From Gryganskiella cystojenkinii (lineage: Eukaryota; Mortierellomycota; Mortierellomycetes; Mortierellales; Mortierellaceae), in assembly GCA_015852425.1 (NCBI GenBank), contig JAAAIG010000136.1:1-57858 (forward strand): a stretch of DNA of 57,858 nt, given 5' to 3'. The position numbers and the translations under genes were made by a program. Below are positions 24,382-36,019 of this stretch, piece by piece. Every line of letters starts with the position of its first letter. Within the stretch, counting starts at the first letter, position 1. The notes below the pieces were generated by a model that made no database searches, was not told the origin of the DNA, and saw nothing but the letters and a program-made list of their open reading frames with translations.

Positions 24382-26182
24382 ACGAACACAGCAAACAAAC
24401 CAAACAAGCCAAAAGGCGTTTCCTCTGTTCCCTTGGAACGAAGTCAGCTACATCGTTGTTTTTCTCTGGAACGGAGAAAAAGCATATACTTGCGCGGCCC
24501 CCTCACATACCACTTTTGCTTTCTCCCTCTCTCGAACTTGTAAAATAAAACGGAATCAATTGTATAAAAAAGAAGGCAAATCTCACCCCCTCTCCTTGTT
24601 TCCCCAAGGAGCATCGCATCGGCCTGTATGTCTCGCAAAGGGAAAGCAGGGAGGCAAGCAAGTAAAAATTGAGGGGAGAGAGGAGTCAGAATCGACAACC
24701 GGCAAAGGAGCACACGCCACACGCCACACGCAAGGACTGGAGGCACGAGGGAAGGGATAGAAAAAAAGGGGGAAAGGGGATGTTTTTGGCTAGACTCCGA
24801 GTGGACGGATTGCAGCGCGGAGAAGGCAGAAATCCAAAGGAAGCAAAATATCTTGCAGTTTAAATTTAAAAAAAAGCGCGGGATACCAATAACGCGGTGC
24901 GAATATTCGTTTATTCAAGATTGAATATTCAGGGAGTACTGCATGTATTAGAAAGTAGGCTACACTGGAAGTAATAAAACTGTGATGTGTGTCTGTGTGT
25001 CTATGAGTGTTGTGTGTTGTCGACTTCTCTGGACTAAAAAAGTCTAAAATATTCCTCAAGCTTAAGAGTAAGAGAGAGAGGAGAGAAGGAACTATCCATT
25101 TCATGACAGCACCTTTGCAGACTACTAATGCGATCGAGAATGGGTGGCTGTGCAAGGTCTGACAAAGGGCAGGATCAAAGAGTGATCAGCATGTTTGTCT
25201 TTTCAACCAGGTTAACTCTTTAGGCGGATGGGCCAACATGACCAAAATAACACAACTGAACGACAAATGGGTGTCAATAATCTCGCAGTGAGCTGGATAG
25301 TAATTCAGCAATGCTGCCTGACCATGAATACTGTTGTGGCCGAGGAGGATAATAAAGCGCGCTCCCACATCAAAAATCTGGCATGAAGGACTCATGGGTG
25401 GGTGGGCGCGAGAAATCACGGTCCAAACTCTCATGTTTATCGAACACGGCCAGTTTCCTCTAACGCCAACAAAAAATTCCTAAACAAACCTAAGAAAGCT
25501 GCCAGCTTTTTAGCAAGCCCAAGAAGACGCGATCGTCTACGAAACAGGACAAACGAAACAGCTTCTGCCGACCTTCTCAGAAAAAAAGAAAAAACAAACT
25601 AAAAAAAAAAAGGAGAGCGAGTTATGTTTTGTTGTTGTCGAAGTCGAAGTTGTTGTTGTGGTCGCTGGACTGTCCGGGTCCACTCGTCAGGTCAACTCGA
25701 TGCCGATGATTTCTCATGAAGGCACAAACACGAAATCTCTTTCGCCCCCCTTTGCTCTCTTTTTTTTTACACTGCAGAGAAGTGGTGGCCAAGCTTGTTC
25801 ATTGACCGGTAATGAACAGACCTATTAATCACTGCAGGTGCATTCCTGGTAGGCCCTTCATCAATTTCGGTGTGCTGCAAAAAGTGCAAGGTTGACTCAT
25901 TATAGTCTATCTTCGCGCTGTTAGAATAAGACGACTCGGATAATTTCCTATCGAGCCTAGCACTTGTCCAGCTACTACCGACTTTAGTTGGTCCATGCCA
26001 AAATAATGATCGACTACCGTATTATAGACCAGACCAGCCACATGTGACACTTTTGGTAGTAAAAACACGTGCATAGGCACATGGGGTGTGGATAGTGTGG
26101 ATTTTCATGAGTGGATGCGAAATGGTCGGCATTGGTCGATTTGCAGTCTGAGGCTCTTCTCAAACGGATCGACCTGGTCTTA

Positions 26183-26302
26183 CAGACAACGGCAGGAGAT
26201 TGGCACTTTTGGATTTCAAATTGGCACTTTGGTTGCACGGAATAGTACAGGGTTGGCGCGCCAATTTATAATCCAAATGTGCCAATCTCCTGCCGTTGAC
26301 TG
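26183..26302. mobile_element. Tc1/mariner-type MITE with 43-bp inverted repeats
   Basis: The left arm is 26183-26225 and the right arm 26260-26302, with about 39 of 43 bases paired by eye and a 34-base spacer holding TTGGCGCGCCAA. The outer ends read CAG...CTG and are flanked by TA on both sides (26181-26182 and 26303-26304). That is the target duplication and end sequence of Tc1/mariner elements. Each arm has TTGGCACxTTTGGAT, and the left side repeats ATTGGCACTTT, which could be transposase-binding sites. There is no coding capacity, so it is non-autonomous. Confidence 0.75.
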
Positions 26303-27352
26303 TAGTTGGTATTATATTACAACTAAACAATTAATCGGCCAAAGGAGCTAAACGAACCCTCGTGTCTGGGTTTTCAAGCACTGCAGACATAAACTGTACA
26401 CAAGTTGCACCTCACGCCTATTTCAAAGAACCGAAGGGCGCCTTTTCAATACAAAAAGATCAAATGTACCCCATCAAATTCTCGGGAAAACAAAAAGGGA
26501 TTCATTTTCGTTGGGTTGCTCAGATGAAAAAGAGAAAGGCAAAAAAACCCACCATCGTACAGTAGCTCACTTTCGTCCAAAAAGTGACTTTGCCCAGATT
26601 CAACTTCTGATCCTATTTTGTCCAATCCCAGTGCGTCTTTGCTCTCACGGTTCGGCCATGTCACACAACTTTGTTGTCATACATTGAGATGCGGACTATT
26701 GCTCTATTCTTTCTGGTCAAAGACAGTGGAGAAGACAGAACAAGGTTGAGAGCCAGGGTCGAACTAGAAAAAAGAAAAAGAAAAAAGAAATACAGTAGAA
26801 AAAAACTCTTTAGGAACAAGGAACTCCTCAACATATTCAGATAGCACGGCCTTCGATGAAGAAGGAGTGCAATGAGGGCTAGGGTGCATCTTTCGCTTCG
26901 CTAGGTCAGCAATTTCGATGTGAGAAGGTTGGTGAGTTGGCGGAAGAAAACAACAACAACAACAGAGAAGCGCAAGAGACCCTGCGTGGGATAGTTGAGT
27001 AATTTTCAAGTTCTCATGATTCATGGTCGCTCAAACGAAGGCAAAGAAAGAAAAAATACATCAATGCGTTTTGCCTGTTGTGGAGAGAGCATTGGCGCTC
27101 TGCATGGATTGGGCCTGATGCACAGAAGGGGTTTATGATAGACTGATACTTCAGCTGAGGTACCTCTTACCTCTTTGAGACGGTACTGTGTTGGACCGAA
27201 GTAGCTTGATGCTAGCATACAAAAAATATAGAAATCAACCATGGGCGAGGCGTGTCCTTCAGGTTATGACCCCTGAACGCCCAGTCAATGCCCACGGACT
27301 AAACTTTCAGGAATATAACTTATAAAGCCGTCTCCCAGAAAACAATAGCTGA

Positions 27353-27365
27353 CCCCCCCCCCCCC
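27353..27365 (+). repeat. Poly-C run
   Basis: Thirteen consecutive C, the longest G/C homopolymer noticed in the window; it is in gene-free DNA. Confidence 0.9.
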
Positions 27366-30300
27366 TCCATGCTCTGAGGTTGTGATGTATTCCTCAGGCT
27401 AAATGTGCGCTATGCAGGCCAAATCGAGTACATATTTATAATTGCATGTTTTGACATTTCTTTGGGGGAGAGGGGCTCATATGCCGCATGTCCGTTAATA
27501 AACACTGCATAGAAAGGGCTTGTCTTTCAAGAACCGTGCCTAGATTACGGCGAGAACCCTTGACTGGAATGTCTTACGACGCATTTCTCCTCGCTACCTT
27601 GTTTTCAGCTGCTTTCCGTTGCTTATCTGCAAGGGACGGTTTATGTATTAAGTGAGTATGGGGAACATGAGCTATTATTTCTTGTCAATCGAGTCGCCTG
27701 ATTCACTTTGTGCGGCCGAAAATATTTTGAGAACTGCGTGCGGGAGTGAAGTCAAATAATCCGACGAATTAGGGGTTGTTGGTTGCCATGTATATTGTTT
27801 ACTTCTTTGCCCGGTGATGGTCTGATCCTAAGTAGCTCTTTGGCAATGTTTACGGTTGAATAGTCTCGTCTCGGAAATGCTGGGGAAGAATTGGGTGGCA
27901 GGGCTCAATTGTGTTGACGGAAGTAAAGACTTTTTTCATACAAACACCAAACCGTGCAAGAAACCGCACGGCTCAGTGAAAGTCAATCCTTTGAACTCTT
28001 TTCCTATTTGTTTGACTGGAGCTAAAGGTTTAAGACAAAATGCGTCAATTCAAATTTGGACCGTGAGAGAAAAAAAAGTCGCACGCTTTGACGCGCCTTT
28101 TTATCTTTGTTTTTGGCGATGTTCAGTAGCAAACCATTTTTGATTTTTTTTTGTTGTCAGTCCTCCTGGGCGATGACTTCGCACGCCCTTTGGAAAGGAA
28201 AGAATAATATCTCTTTCCATCGATGAATGTGCTCTGCTGCTCTCTTTGTGTATCCATTGGCAATGTGAGTGCTTCCGCTTGCAATAAAAAAAAGGTTTTA
28301 TTGTCGTTTTCTTATCCCACGGAACTCGTGTCTTATGCACTCATCTGCACCTGCATCTCCTTTTCAACAAAAACAAGTAAACGTGCAGGTACCACGGAAG
28401 GCAAGGGCGTCGAAGTTTGTTGAGCACCTTTTTCTTGTTGTTTTTCTTTGTAATTTGTCAGTGTCCTTGGAAATTTGACTTTCGTCCAGGGTTCGTCTCT
28501 GATGAACACAATCCTTTAGAGCAATTTTTTTTTAAAAAAAAAGACTGGTCCATGCCTTCTTTCATCGATGAATGTTTGTTTTTGAGTCTTCCTCACCGTT
28601 GGGAAAGGTTTGAGAGAATTGAGCTACAGGGAGCTAATTGACTATTTTTTGGGGGGAAGAATGCAATGTAGGACAGACTTCTAAAACTAAAATGGCGCCA
28701 TTCTCGAAATCATGTTGGAAGGAAGGAAAGCGAGGAAGTGCAGAGGGCTGTAGGGAAATCGTGAGCGAGTGGTTGGTGCAGTTTGCAATGTTTTTCTTTT
28801 AGCAGTGGTCCACCCACAAAGATCCATTTTGGTCTCCAAATGTATGTTGCTGAACATTAGCGCCTCAGTTAGGAATGACTGTGGGGGAAGGGGGCTTGGC
28901 GCACGCTTCATTCTTGAGCTCCGCCGGCTCTGCTTGCGAGTCCCCCCTCCCCCCTACAGATAATAAACTGCGTCCTCCGCTCAAGTCTCTGACAACATTC
29001 CACGGTTGCACTAAAGCATCAAATATCATTCATTTTTTCGTTGGGTTCAAAGTAAGGGAACGGCTGGTGATCGTTTGTTTGGACCGGTCGAAATTCTTAC
29101 TCTCCGTCCTTCTCCACGGACACAACTATCTTTTTCTTGGTCAAACAACGCTTGAACAAAACAAAGAGGGAAAGAAGGACAAGATGTTGTTTGATGGTGA
29201 GTTTGGGGGAAGAGGTTAATAATCACTGGAGCAAAAAAAAACATGGAGACATGGGGCTGTTGTGTCCCTTTGCGTGGAGAACAAATAACATAAAGCGCGA
29301 AACCGGACCGAGTCTCTAGATTGTTAAGGTCGAAGTCCCACCCACAAAATGTGGAGAAGTGCAAAATAAAGGATGTTGCGGAACAAAATATTGGTTTTTT
29401 GTAGTCGTCTTTTTTGTTCACCGAGTCAAAAAAAAAAAAAAAAAAGCTGAAATATGACCTAGCCAAGAAAAAAAGGGCCAATGTACTGTAAGGTACGCGA
29501 ATGCACGGGTATATCTCTTGTTCTCTATCGAGGAGTCCTCATCCTACCAGTCCATGAATATGCTATCAAACTCACAAAATCGGATTGCTCCTGTGCTTGT
29601 CGAGTCGGCTCTTGACCGTTGGGAGGGGAGGCAGTTATCGATTGTGCCTATCCAAAATCCGATTTTTTTTTTGCTCCGTTGATCGATGGATAAAGGGCGA
29701 CGATATGAGCTTGAATTTTTTTTTCTGCGACCGCTTGTTATCGATAGACCTAACCACTGTCCACGGAGACTCAAAGAGCGATGGCTTATAGTTGAGGTCA
29801 GCCGCGTACACTCAGCACGCCATCCCATACATAAAACGAAAGCAAACATACTCACACAACAACAAAATCAGGGGCCACCCTGTCGGCTTAGTTTCTGTTT
29901 TGAGAACTGCCATGTTATCTCCCACGCCCTACCGAGCCGTTGAGACAAAAAATATTTTGAAGAAATCTCCAAGTCCTTTGAAGAACGAGGGAAGGGAGCG
30001 AAAGCTGACGGCAGCAAGATCCAAATGAGGAATACTTTTCAACTCCGCTGACAAGGTCTTTTTAGAGATGGGCAAAAGACTAAGAAAGGGAATGGATGGA
30101 GAGAAAAAAAAAAAAAGGGTGATCACAGAGGCACAGGGTGGACTTTCCTGCCTTGTTGAAGTTTTTTCTTTCCCTTTGGTCCTGGCCCCTGGTTCTTTGC
30201 CACGGCGTCCTTCCAAACCCAGACATGGAAGCTGTGTTGGTTGGTAACTGTAGCAACCATGAAGTGTGACAATCGAGCCGTTTCTTCCTTTTTTTATTTT

Positions 30301-30791
30301 TTATTATGCAAAGGAGAGGCAGGGGTATGGATATGAAAATGCGAGAGGTGTACAGATGAAAGACTTCTATGATACAACAACAAAAAAACTGGATAGGAGA
30401 AGAAAGATGACAAGGGAGTGGGAAGAAGCTTTCCTCCCGTGCTCGGACAGTTCAGCTGGCCCAAAAAGCGAGCTTGTTTTGAACAAAGCTGTACTTAGAG
30501 ATGGTTATGTAGGAGGTACAAATACAATTCAAGGTGGAGAAAAAGGCAAAAGTAAAGAAAAATGGCGCCATGACCTGCTGAACTCAATACGGAAGAAGGT
30601 AATGAAAGAACTATGTGCAGAGACCCAACAAGGCGAGGACCGTGAGAGCGAAAGACAACTTAAAGGGCTTGTTCGAGGATGAAATGGAGAAGTGCGGAGT
30701 GGTTGATGACCACGACTCGGGATCGGTCCGTCTATCAGCGCTATGTCGCTGGACGTACTTTCGAAATTTTTTTTGTGGGGTAAATTTTTTT

Positions 30792-32087
30792 TTAAAAAAT
30801 TGGTAAAAGCGACGAGATAGGCGGCAGTTTGATCTCTGATCCATTGTGGCTGTTATGCTGTGGTTGTTGCTGGTATTGGCCAACATGCCCACCATTGTTA
30901 CTGGCAATCATTGGCAATGGCAACGAGATCCGATCCATCGAATCCAGTGGGGAGGAGTACACTGCTGCGTGTTTGTTGGGTCGGTACGAGGGATAAGGGC
31001 GATGCGGGTGGTATGTGCTCTCCATCATCGAGGGCAGCGGCGCCGAACCCTTATTCAACTGCTGAGGAGATGGGTAAGGTGCCAAAGCGTAACGTGTTTG
31101 ACTTGCGCTCCCATACCGAGGAGACATGGGAGGCGAATATGGCGGGGTCTGCAGCATACCGCTCATCTTGTTCGCAGTTAAAGCCGTGGGGTAGTGGTGT
31201 TGCTGAGGGTACGAGATTTGCTGCTGCTGTTGTTGTTGTTGTTGTTGTTGTTGCTGAGGGTGGGCCGAGACGGGTGTGATCGGCGTCATTCTTGCCCAGG
31301 CAGGGTAATCGACTACGGGTTCATCCGATCCAGAAAGCGAAGGTGATCTTGGGCATGGGGACATGGACGACCGAACCGTACTTGCAGGCGAGTGCGAGAC
31401 AGCCTTTCGGCTCGAGGTGGCCTTCTTGCTGGTCTCCTTGGTCGTCAAGACAGGGATTGTTCGCTCTTCTGAGCCGGCCTTGCTACTGGTACCGTTGCTG
31501 ACACCGCTCTCGATGTTGTGCGTACGCGAATGGTCCCGCAGAGCATCAGAACGAGTGAATCCCAGTCCACACTTCTCGACCTGGCAGACAAACAGTTTTT
31601 CAGAGGTATGGGACCGGATATGCCGAGCAAGATGACCAGATCTTGTGAAAGACTTGAAGCAGTTAGGAACAGGACAGATATGTTTGCGGGCCCATTCGGC
31701 TGATTCTTGGGCTTGCAAGTAATCCTGATACGTCGCATAGTGATGTGGAGAGGTTGACAGGAGGTCTGCGTTCCCCGATTTGCAGGCTGAAGTGTGGGCC
31801 TTCATGTGGCGAGTGAGTTCATCTGAACGAGAGAAGCGTTTGTCGCAGTTGGGAAAATCACAAGGATGAGGCTTTTCACCGGTGTGAGTGCGAATATGCC
31901 GAGTCTGATGTTCAAGACGGAAGAAAGATCGGTCGCAAAGATGACACTCGTAGGGGCGAGCGACCTCGACAGCCGATGTCGACTCTGCGTCCGAGTCTCC
32001 GCAGGCCGAAGAGGCAGAGGAGGATATGATGGAAGAATTCTTAAAGGGAGTGGTTGCGTTAGAAGAGCCGTTCATGATGTTGGCCAA
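30792..32087 (-). CDS. C2H2 zinc-finger transcription factor, CreA/Mig1-type first finger pair
   Basis: Single exon of 431 residues. Four C2H2 fingers lie at about 46-68, 74-98, 136-160 and 166-190. Fingers 1-2 ([20 protein letters not shown], then [10 protein letters not shown]) match the DNA-reading pair of CreA/Mig1 carbon-catabolite repressors, which bind GC-rich sites. Fingers 3-4 ([18 protein letters not shown]) form a second pair after a 38-residue spacer, not seen in classical Mig1. The C-terminal half is Ser/Pro/Gln-rich with a pure Gln run, as in regulatory tails, and ends ISSLLPIF. It sits alone between two large gene-poor stretches. A role in glucose repression is possible, but the extra pair could equally mean a different target. 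Nuclear DNA binding is safe; the named pathway is inference. Confidence 0.93.
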   Translation of the reverse strand: MANIMNGSSNATTPFKNSSIISSSASSACGDSDAESTSAVEVARPYECHLCDRSFFRLEHQTRHIRTHTGEKPHPCDFPNCDKRFSRSDELTRHMKAHTSACKSGNADLLSTSPHHYATYQDYLQAQESAEWARKHICPVPNCFKSFTRSGHLARHIRSHTSEKLFVCQVEKCGLGFTRSDALRDHSRTHNIESGVSNGTSSKAGSEERTIPVLTTKETSKKATSSRKAVSHSPASTVRSSMSPCPRSPSLSGSDEPVVDYPAWARMTPITPVSAHPQQQQQQQQQQQQQISYPQQHHYPTALTANKMSGMLQTPPYSPPMSPRYGSASQTRYALAPYPSPQQLNKGSAPLPSMMESTYHPHRPYPSYRPNKHAAVYSSPLDSMDRISLPLPMIASNNGGHVGQYQQQPQHNSHNGSEIKLPPISSLLPIF

Positions 32088-32885
32088 AGACGAAGGTGGG
32101 AGGGTGAGAGGCCAGTGAAAGAATAGGGATGTTATGCGCGTGAAAAAGGATGCTGTGTTTGATTTGAATCTTTGTGTAGAGTGCGTTTGTGTAAGAGAGA
32201 GGAGGGAAATGTGGAGAAGGAAAAGGCAAATTGGAGATCAGTGAATGTGAAAAGGAGACAAAAAATAAAAATGAAGAGAGAAAAGAAGAAAGGATCGGGT
32301 CGAAGGAGGGTGCGCCAGTTGCAAGCTACCTTTTATAATCGCAATCTTCAAAGGCAGGGGACTGATTGAATAATAAAAAAGGAAGTTGAAAAAGGGGTCT
32401 TTTGGTGGAGGGAAAAGAAGAGAGCGATGATGATGATTGTTGAAACGATAGGAAGAACTCAAGCACGATTAGGATAGGGAAAGCAGGGAGCGTTTCTCAC
32501 TTTGATGGTGTGATAGCGATGGAGGATGAGAGAAGAATTGAATGACCGTTTTTACAATAAAAAATATCAATTTCATTCGCAGCAGTGCACAATCGTGGTC
32601 CATCGATCGATTGATTTTTTTTTGCAGTCGCCCACGGCTTGCTTGGTCCATGAGAAGTGGCATGTGTATTAGACTATTGTTCGTTTTGGGACAATCCAGT
32701 CTGTTGTTCTTTTTGATTCAATGGTCATCACCATCCGCTCCTTGGGGGAAGTTTGTTGTATCAATTGGCGACAATAGCAAACAATTATTTTGATTGCTCT
32801 TTGTACGCTCGCTTGGGACAAGGCCTTTGTTCACTCTCCCACACTTTTTTTTGCCTTCGCCCAGACAAACACCCCCACCTTTTTT

Positions 32886-32910
32886 ATTGAATTGAATTGA
32901 ATTGAATTGA
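32886..32910 (+). repeat. (ATTGA)5 tandem repeat
   Basis: Five perfect copies of ATTGA, about 800 bases upstream of the zinc-finger gene. Confidence 0.9.
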
Positions 32911-35296
32911 GTGTTTTTGATTAACTTCACTGTTGTGGCACGCACACTGGTTAAGATGGGACGATTGAATAGGGATAGGGATTCAATGTCCGCGCGTATC
33001 TTTTCTATTTCTCCAAACAGATGTGCGAAGAGACCGTCCCACGTCCATCCGCCCCGACCAGTGGCAAAAGAAGCAACATGAGTTTGGGCCGTGGCCCATT
33101 CAGAGTCATGCCCGCCCCTACAAGTCCGTGTCCACGTTTTTACTGTGCTTGTCCCTATGACTTAAAAATATTGCCTCTTGCACCTTGTTTTTCTTTTCTT
33201 GAGTTGTTTATTCTTGCTTTTTCTTTTTACTCTTATAGCAATCAGATCATACCCTGCGGTGGACACTCTAGAACAGGCATAGAAGGTGAAAAATGAAGGG
33301 TGGGATAGAAACGAGGCAAAAAAAAAAAAAAAAAAAAGTGAGCTGTTAGGGTGAGTGATAACCGGGACCTGACCGAGAACTCGATCACCTCTCCTCTGTT
33401 CCAAGAAATTGCACAATCCAAAGTGAACGGTGTTCTTTTTTATTTTGTGGAGCAGACGAGAGCGGAGCGGAACGCCAAAAATTCGACAATCCATTTCAAG
33501 TTGTCAGCAGGAACAGAAAAGAGCGAAGTGGAGTGGCCGAGGAATGAGGAGAATCGAGAGCCATCATAGAATATTTCAAACCTCGAATAGATTCCCAACA
33601 GAGTTTATTTTTTATCTGAGAAAAAGAGCTTCTGTTTTTTGTCGGACCCTATCTTTGTGCTTGTAGCATGTGAAAAGGGATCAAAGAATAAGAAACAATG
33701 TGGAGCGCGATGGGAAAGGAGAAGAGCAAACCCCCCATTTTCGATGAATTGCTTATTCGTAAGTGTTCTCACCATGAAGCAGACTAGCCAAGAGAGCCAG
33801 TAAAGCTGAAAATCTGGACATCTCTCCAACACCACCGTCGCTTATATGTAAATTTTCGATCGGCACTATTCTTTTGTTTTGTGAAGGATCAATTATTACA
33901 AAAACATACTTGTTCAAAAATTCATCCGTTCCACTGGAATTTGACCAAACCACGAGAAGAATGGCCCTTAGTCATGATCACCACTTCTCATAACCAAAGA
34001 AGTGTTGAAAGGGGAAAACTTGTGCGTCGGAGGCCAAACAATGAAACGTGTCCCCCGCAATCACAGAAAACGAAAAAGGGCGGTCGAGAAACAACCTTTG
34101 CATGGACGGAAATGCAGTAATCTCTTTGCTGTTCAAGGAGAGGCATCGTAGATATCAAACCACAACAGCGGTTCATAGGTTTGGTCCAAGGTTAACAAAA
34201 TCACCATGCCTTTGTCACGATCCGCACGTATGTGCTGCAGTCCAATGCATGATCCGGAGGAATTGGACAGGGCCACCCGGGAAGGGTTTGATACAAAAAA
34301 AAACGAGAAAATCGACACTCCCGCCCGAATCACTGCGCGTAATCCTTGGAATCGCACCATGCACGCACGCTTCGACCAAAGCCATGGGTGAGAGAGACAG
34401 AGGCCGACCGAGCCCTTTTTCCATACAGGTCCTAGAGCTCCGTCGATCCCACGACGATGACACTTGGAAGACATCATATCTTTTCATCGCACTCTTTTTG
34501 CTAGAGTTTATTTTTGTTTGGCTCTGCTATCAGGATTAGATGACAAGTCTCTCTCGAACTAGAGGAGCATAGTAGGACGGGGCAATCCTCAAATAAACGG
34601 ACGAAAGCGTGTATGTTCTTGAAGCGAACATCACATTTTGCTCTTTCGCCCAGTTATGACGGAACCCTGTTGTCATTGCAGCTCCGTCCCTCTCCTGGAA
34701 TTCTGCTCCACTCCTTTTGCCATGTTGAGGTGGTGTGGTACCAAAATCCACATTCAAGAACCCTCCTACTCTTCCCGCTGCCGCACTGACAGCAATTAAA
34801 AAATATCTCCGTCTTCAAGAAAAGTGTTGTGGCCCTTGTCTTCTCGTATCCCAGCCCCTGTTACCTCAACAACCGATAGCCCCCTACGCCTTGCAGACGC
34901 ATAGGTACCACGATGCGCACAAGCCAACAGAAGGAGGAGGGGAGTCAGGTCCCACCACAAGGTTTTTTGAGTCAGATTCGGGAGAGTTTTTTGTTTCTCT
35001 TTGTTCCTGATTTGCTCTTCTTTCCCTTTCCCCCCTTTTCTCCTGCCTTCTCCTTTCTTTCATAGGTTTGTTTTTCTTATCGCCCGGTGAGTTGATCGAC
35101 AGGGACAAGGAAGATGAACGAAACGGAACCGCAGTTCCTACAGGGACCGAGCCCGGATCAGGTCTAAGGACAGAGTAAACACGAGGCAAATAAAGTACAA
35201 TGGCCAACCTTCTGTCTTGAGGGATATCCGCATGTAGCTCAATATGAAGTAAAAGCAAGGTTCCTCCTTTTTTAGATGGGGGTCAGCGAGATGTAG

Positions 35297-36019
35297 ATGC
35301 AGCACAGCAGAACTAAAAAATCTCCACCCACAAACAAGTCATGTGTGGCCTGGAGATTTCTTGTATTTTCGAGGTACAGTCACCTCTTCCCACTTCGGTC
35401 TTCCATTGTTGACACCTATCTGCTTGCAGTTTATCGTCTTTCCTGTGTACAAAAAAAATGTAAGACTGCCCATTTTTTTCGCGTTCTCGCTATGCATAAG
35501 GGGTGGGTGAAAAATGACAACAATCAAGCCGTCGAGAGGGATCTATCTTTCGAGTTTTCTCCACGGGAAGGAAGAAAAAAACGATGGGTGCACTCAACAT
35601 CTTTTAAGGAACGAATAAAAGCGCAAGACATCATCTCGCAAACAGATGAACAAATTTCGTTCGTTCGTTCGTCACACTTGTTGATGACCTGCAGCTGCTC
35701 TGTGGCCCGTTCGCTCATCATGATTGCGTGTTTTTTATCTCCTTTTTTCTGCTCCACACAATCACATTCACTGCCCAAACAGCTGAACGCGCGAACGTTC
35801 AGGGGGTTGTTTGTTCGGATATTCGCAATTCAAACAACAGCCTCGGGAGCAATATCACGAATAACTCTCATGAGGTCAAAGTGTTTATCTTTTTGGGGGC
35901 TGGGCAAGCTTGAACAAGTGTTGCTCCTGCGTCTTTTTCTGTTCTTGTTTTTGTTCTTGAAATTCTTCTTGGATTTTCAGATGTCCATCTCATACTCTGG
36001 ACGGAGAATTTGCGATTGA
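35297..36019 (+). CDS. Doubtful 240-codon open frame
   Basis: Uninterrupted frame with no recognisable domain. The predicted product is rich in Ser, Phe, Leu and Cys, with a hydrophobic run near the end read from T-rich DNA. There is no good Kozak context, and no neighbouring exon extends it. It is rather long for chance in this base composition, so it is recorded, but I think it is probably not a gene. Confidence 0.12.
   Translation: MQHSRTKKSPPTNKSCVAWRFLVFSRYSHLFPLRSSIVDTYLLAVYRLSCVQKKCKTAHFFRVLAMHKGWVKNDNNQAVERDLSFEFSPREGRKKRWVHSTSFKERIKAQDIISQTDEQISFVRSSHLLMTCSCSVARSLIMIACFLSPFFCSTQSHSLPKQLNARTFRGLFVRIFAIQTTASGAISRITLMRSKCLSFWGLGKLEQVLLLRLFLFLFLFLKFFLDFQMSISYSGRRICD

Larger units (their letters stand above)
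24382..30791. other. 6.4-kb gene-poor interval (NMNAT to zinc-finger gene)
   Basis: I find no coding sequence, RNA gene or intact transposon. The interval contains the NMNAT 3' region, a 120-bp MITE at 26183-26302, a C13 run at 27353-27365 and many A/T runs. There are also T-then-A palindromes near 28525-28542 and 30786-30800. The right end (about 28.6-30.8 kb) is the 3' side of the minus-strand zinc-finger gene. Confidence 0.5.

Noticed and set aside
26559..26600. Second Tc1-like end starting TACAGTAGCTCAC
   Set aside because: Only a 7-bp local inverted repeat (TCACTTT/AAAGTGA) is present and no matching opposite end was found nearby.
26750..26785. T-loop-like GGTCGAAC sequence suggesting a tRNA
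   Set aside because: No acceptor or anticodon stem can be built on either strand.
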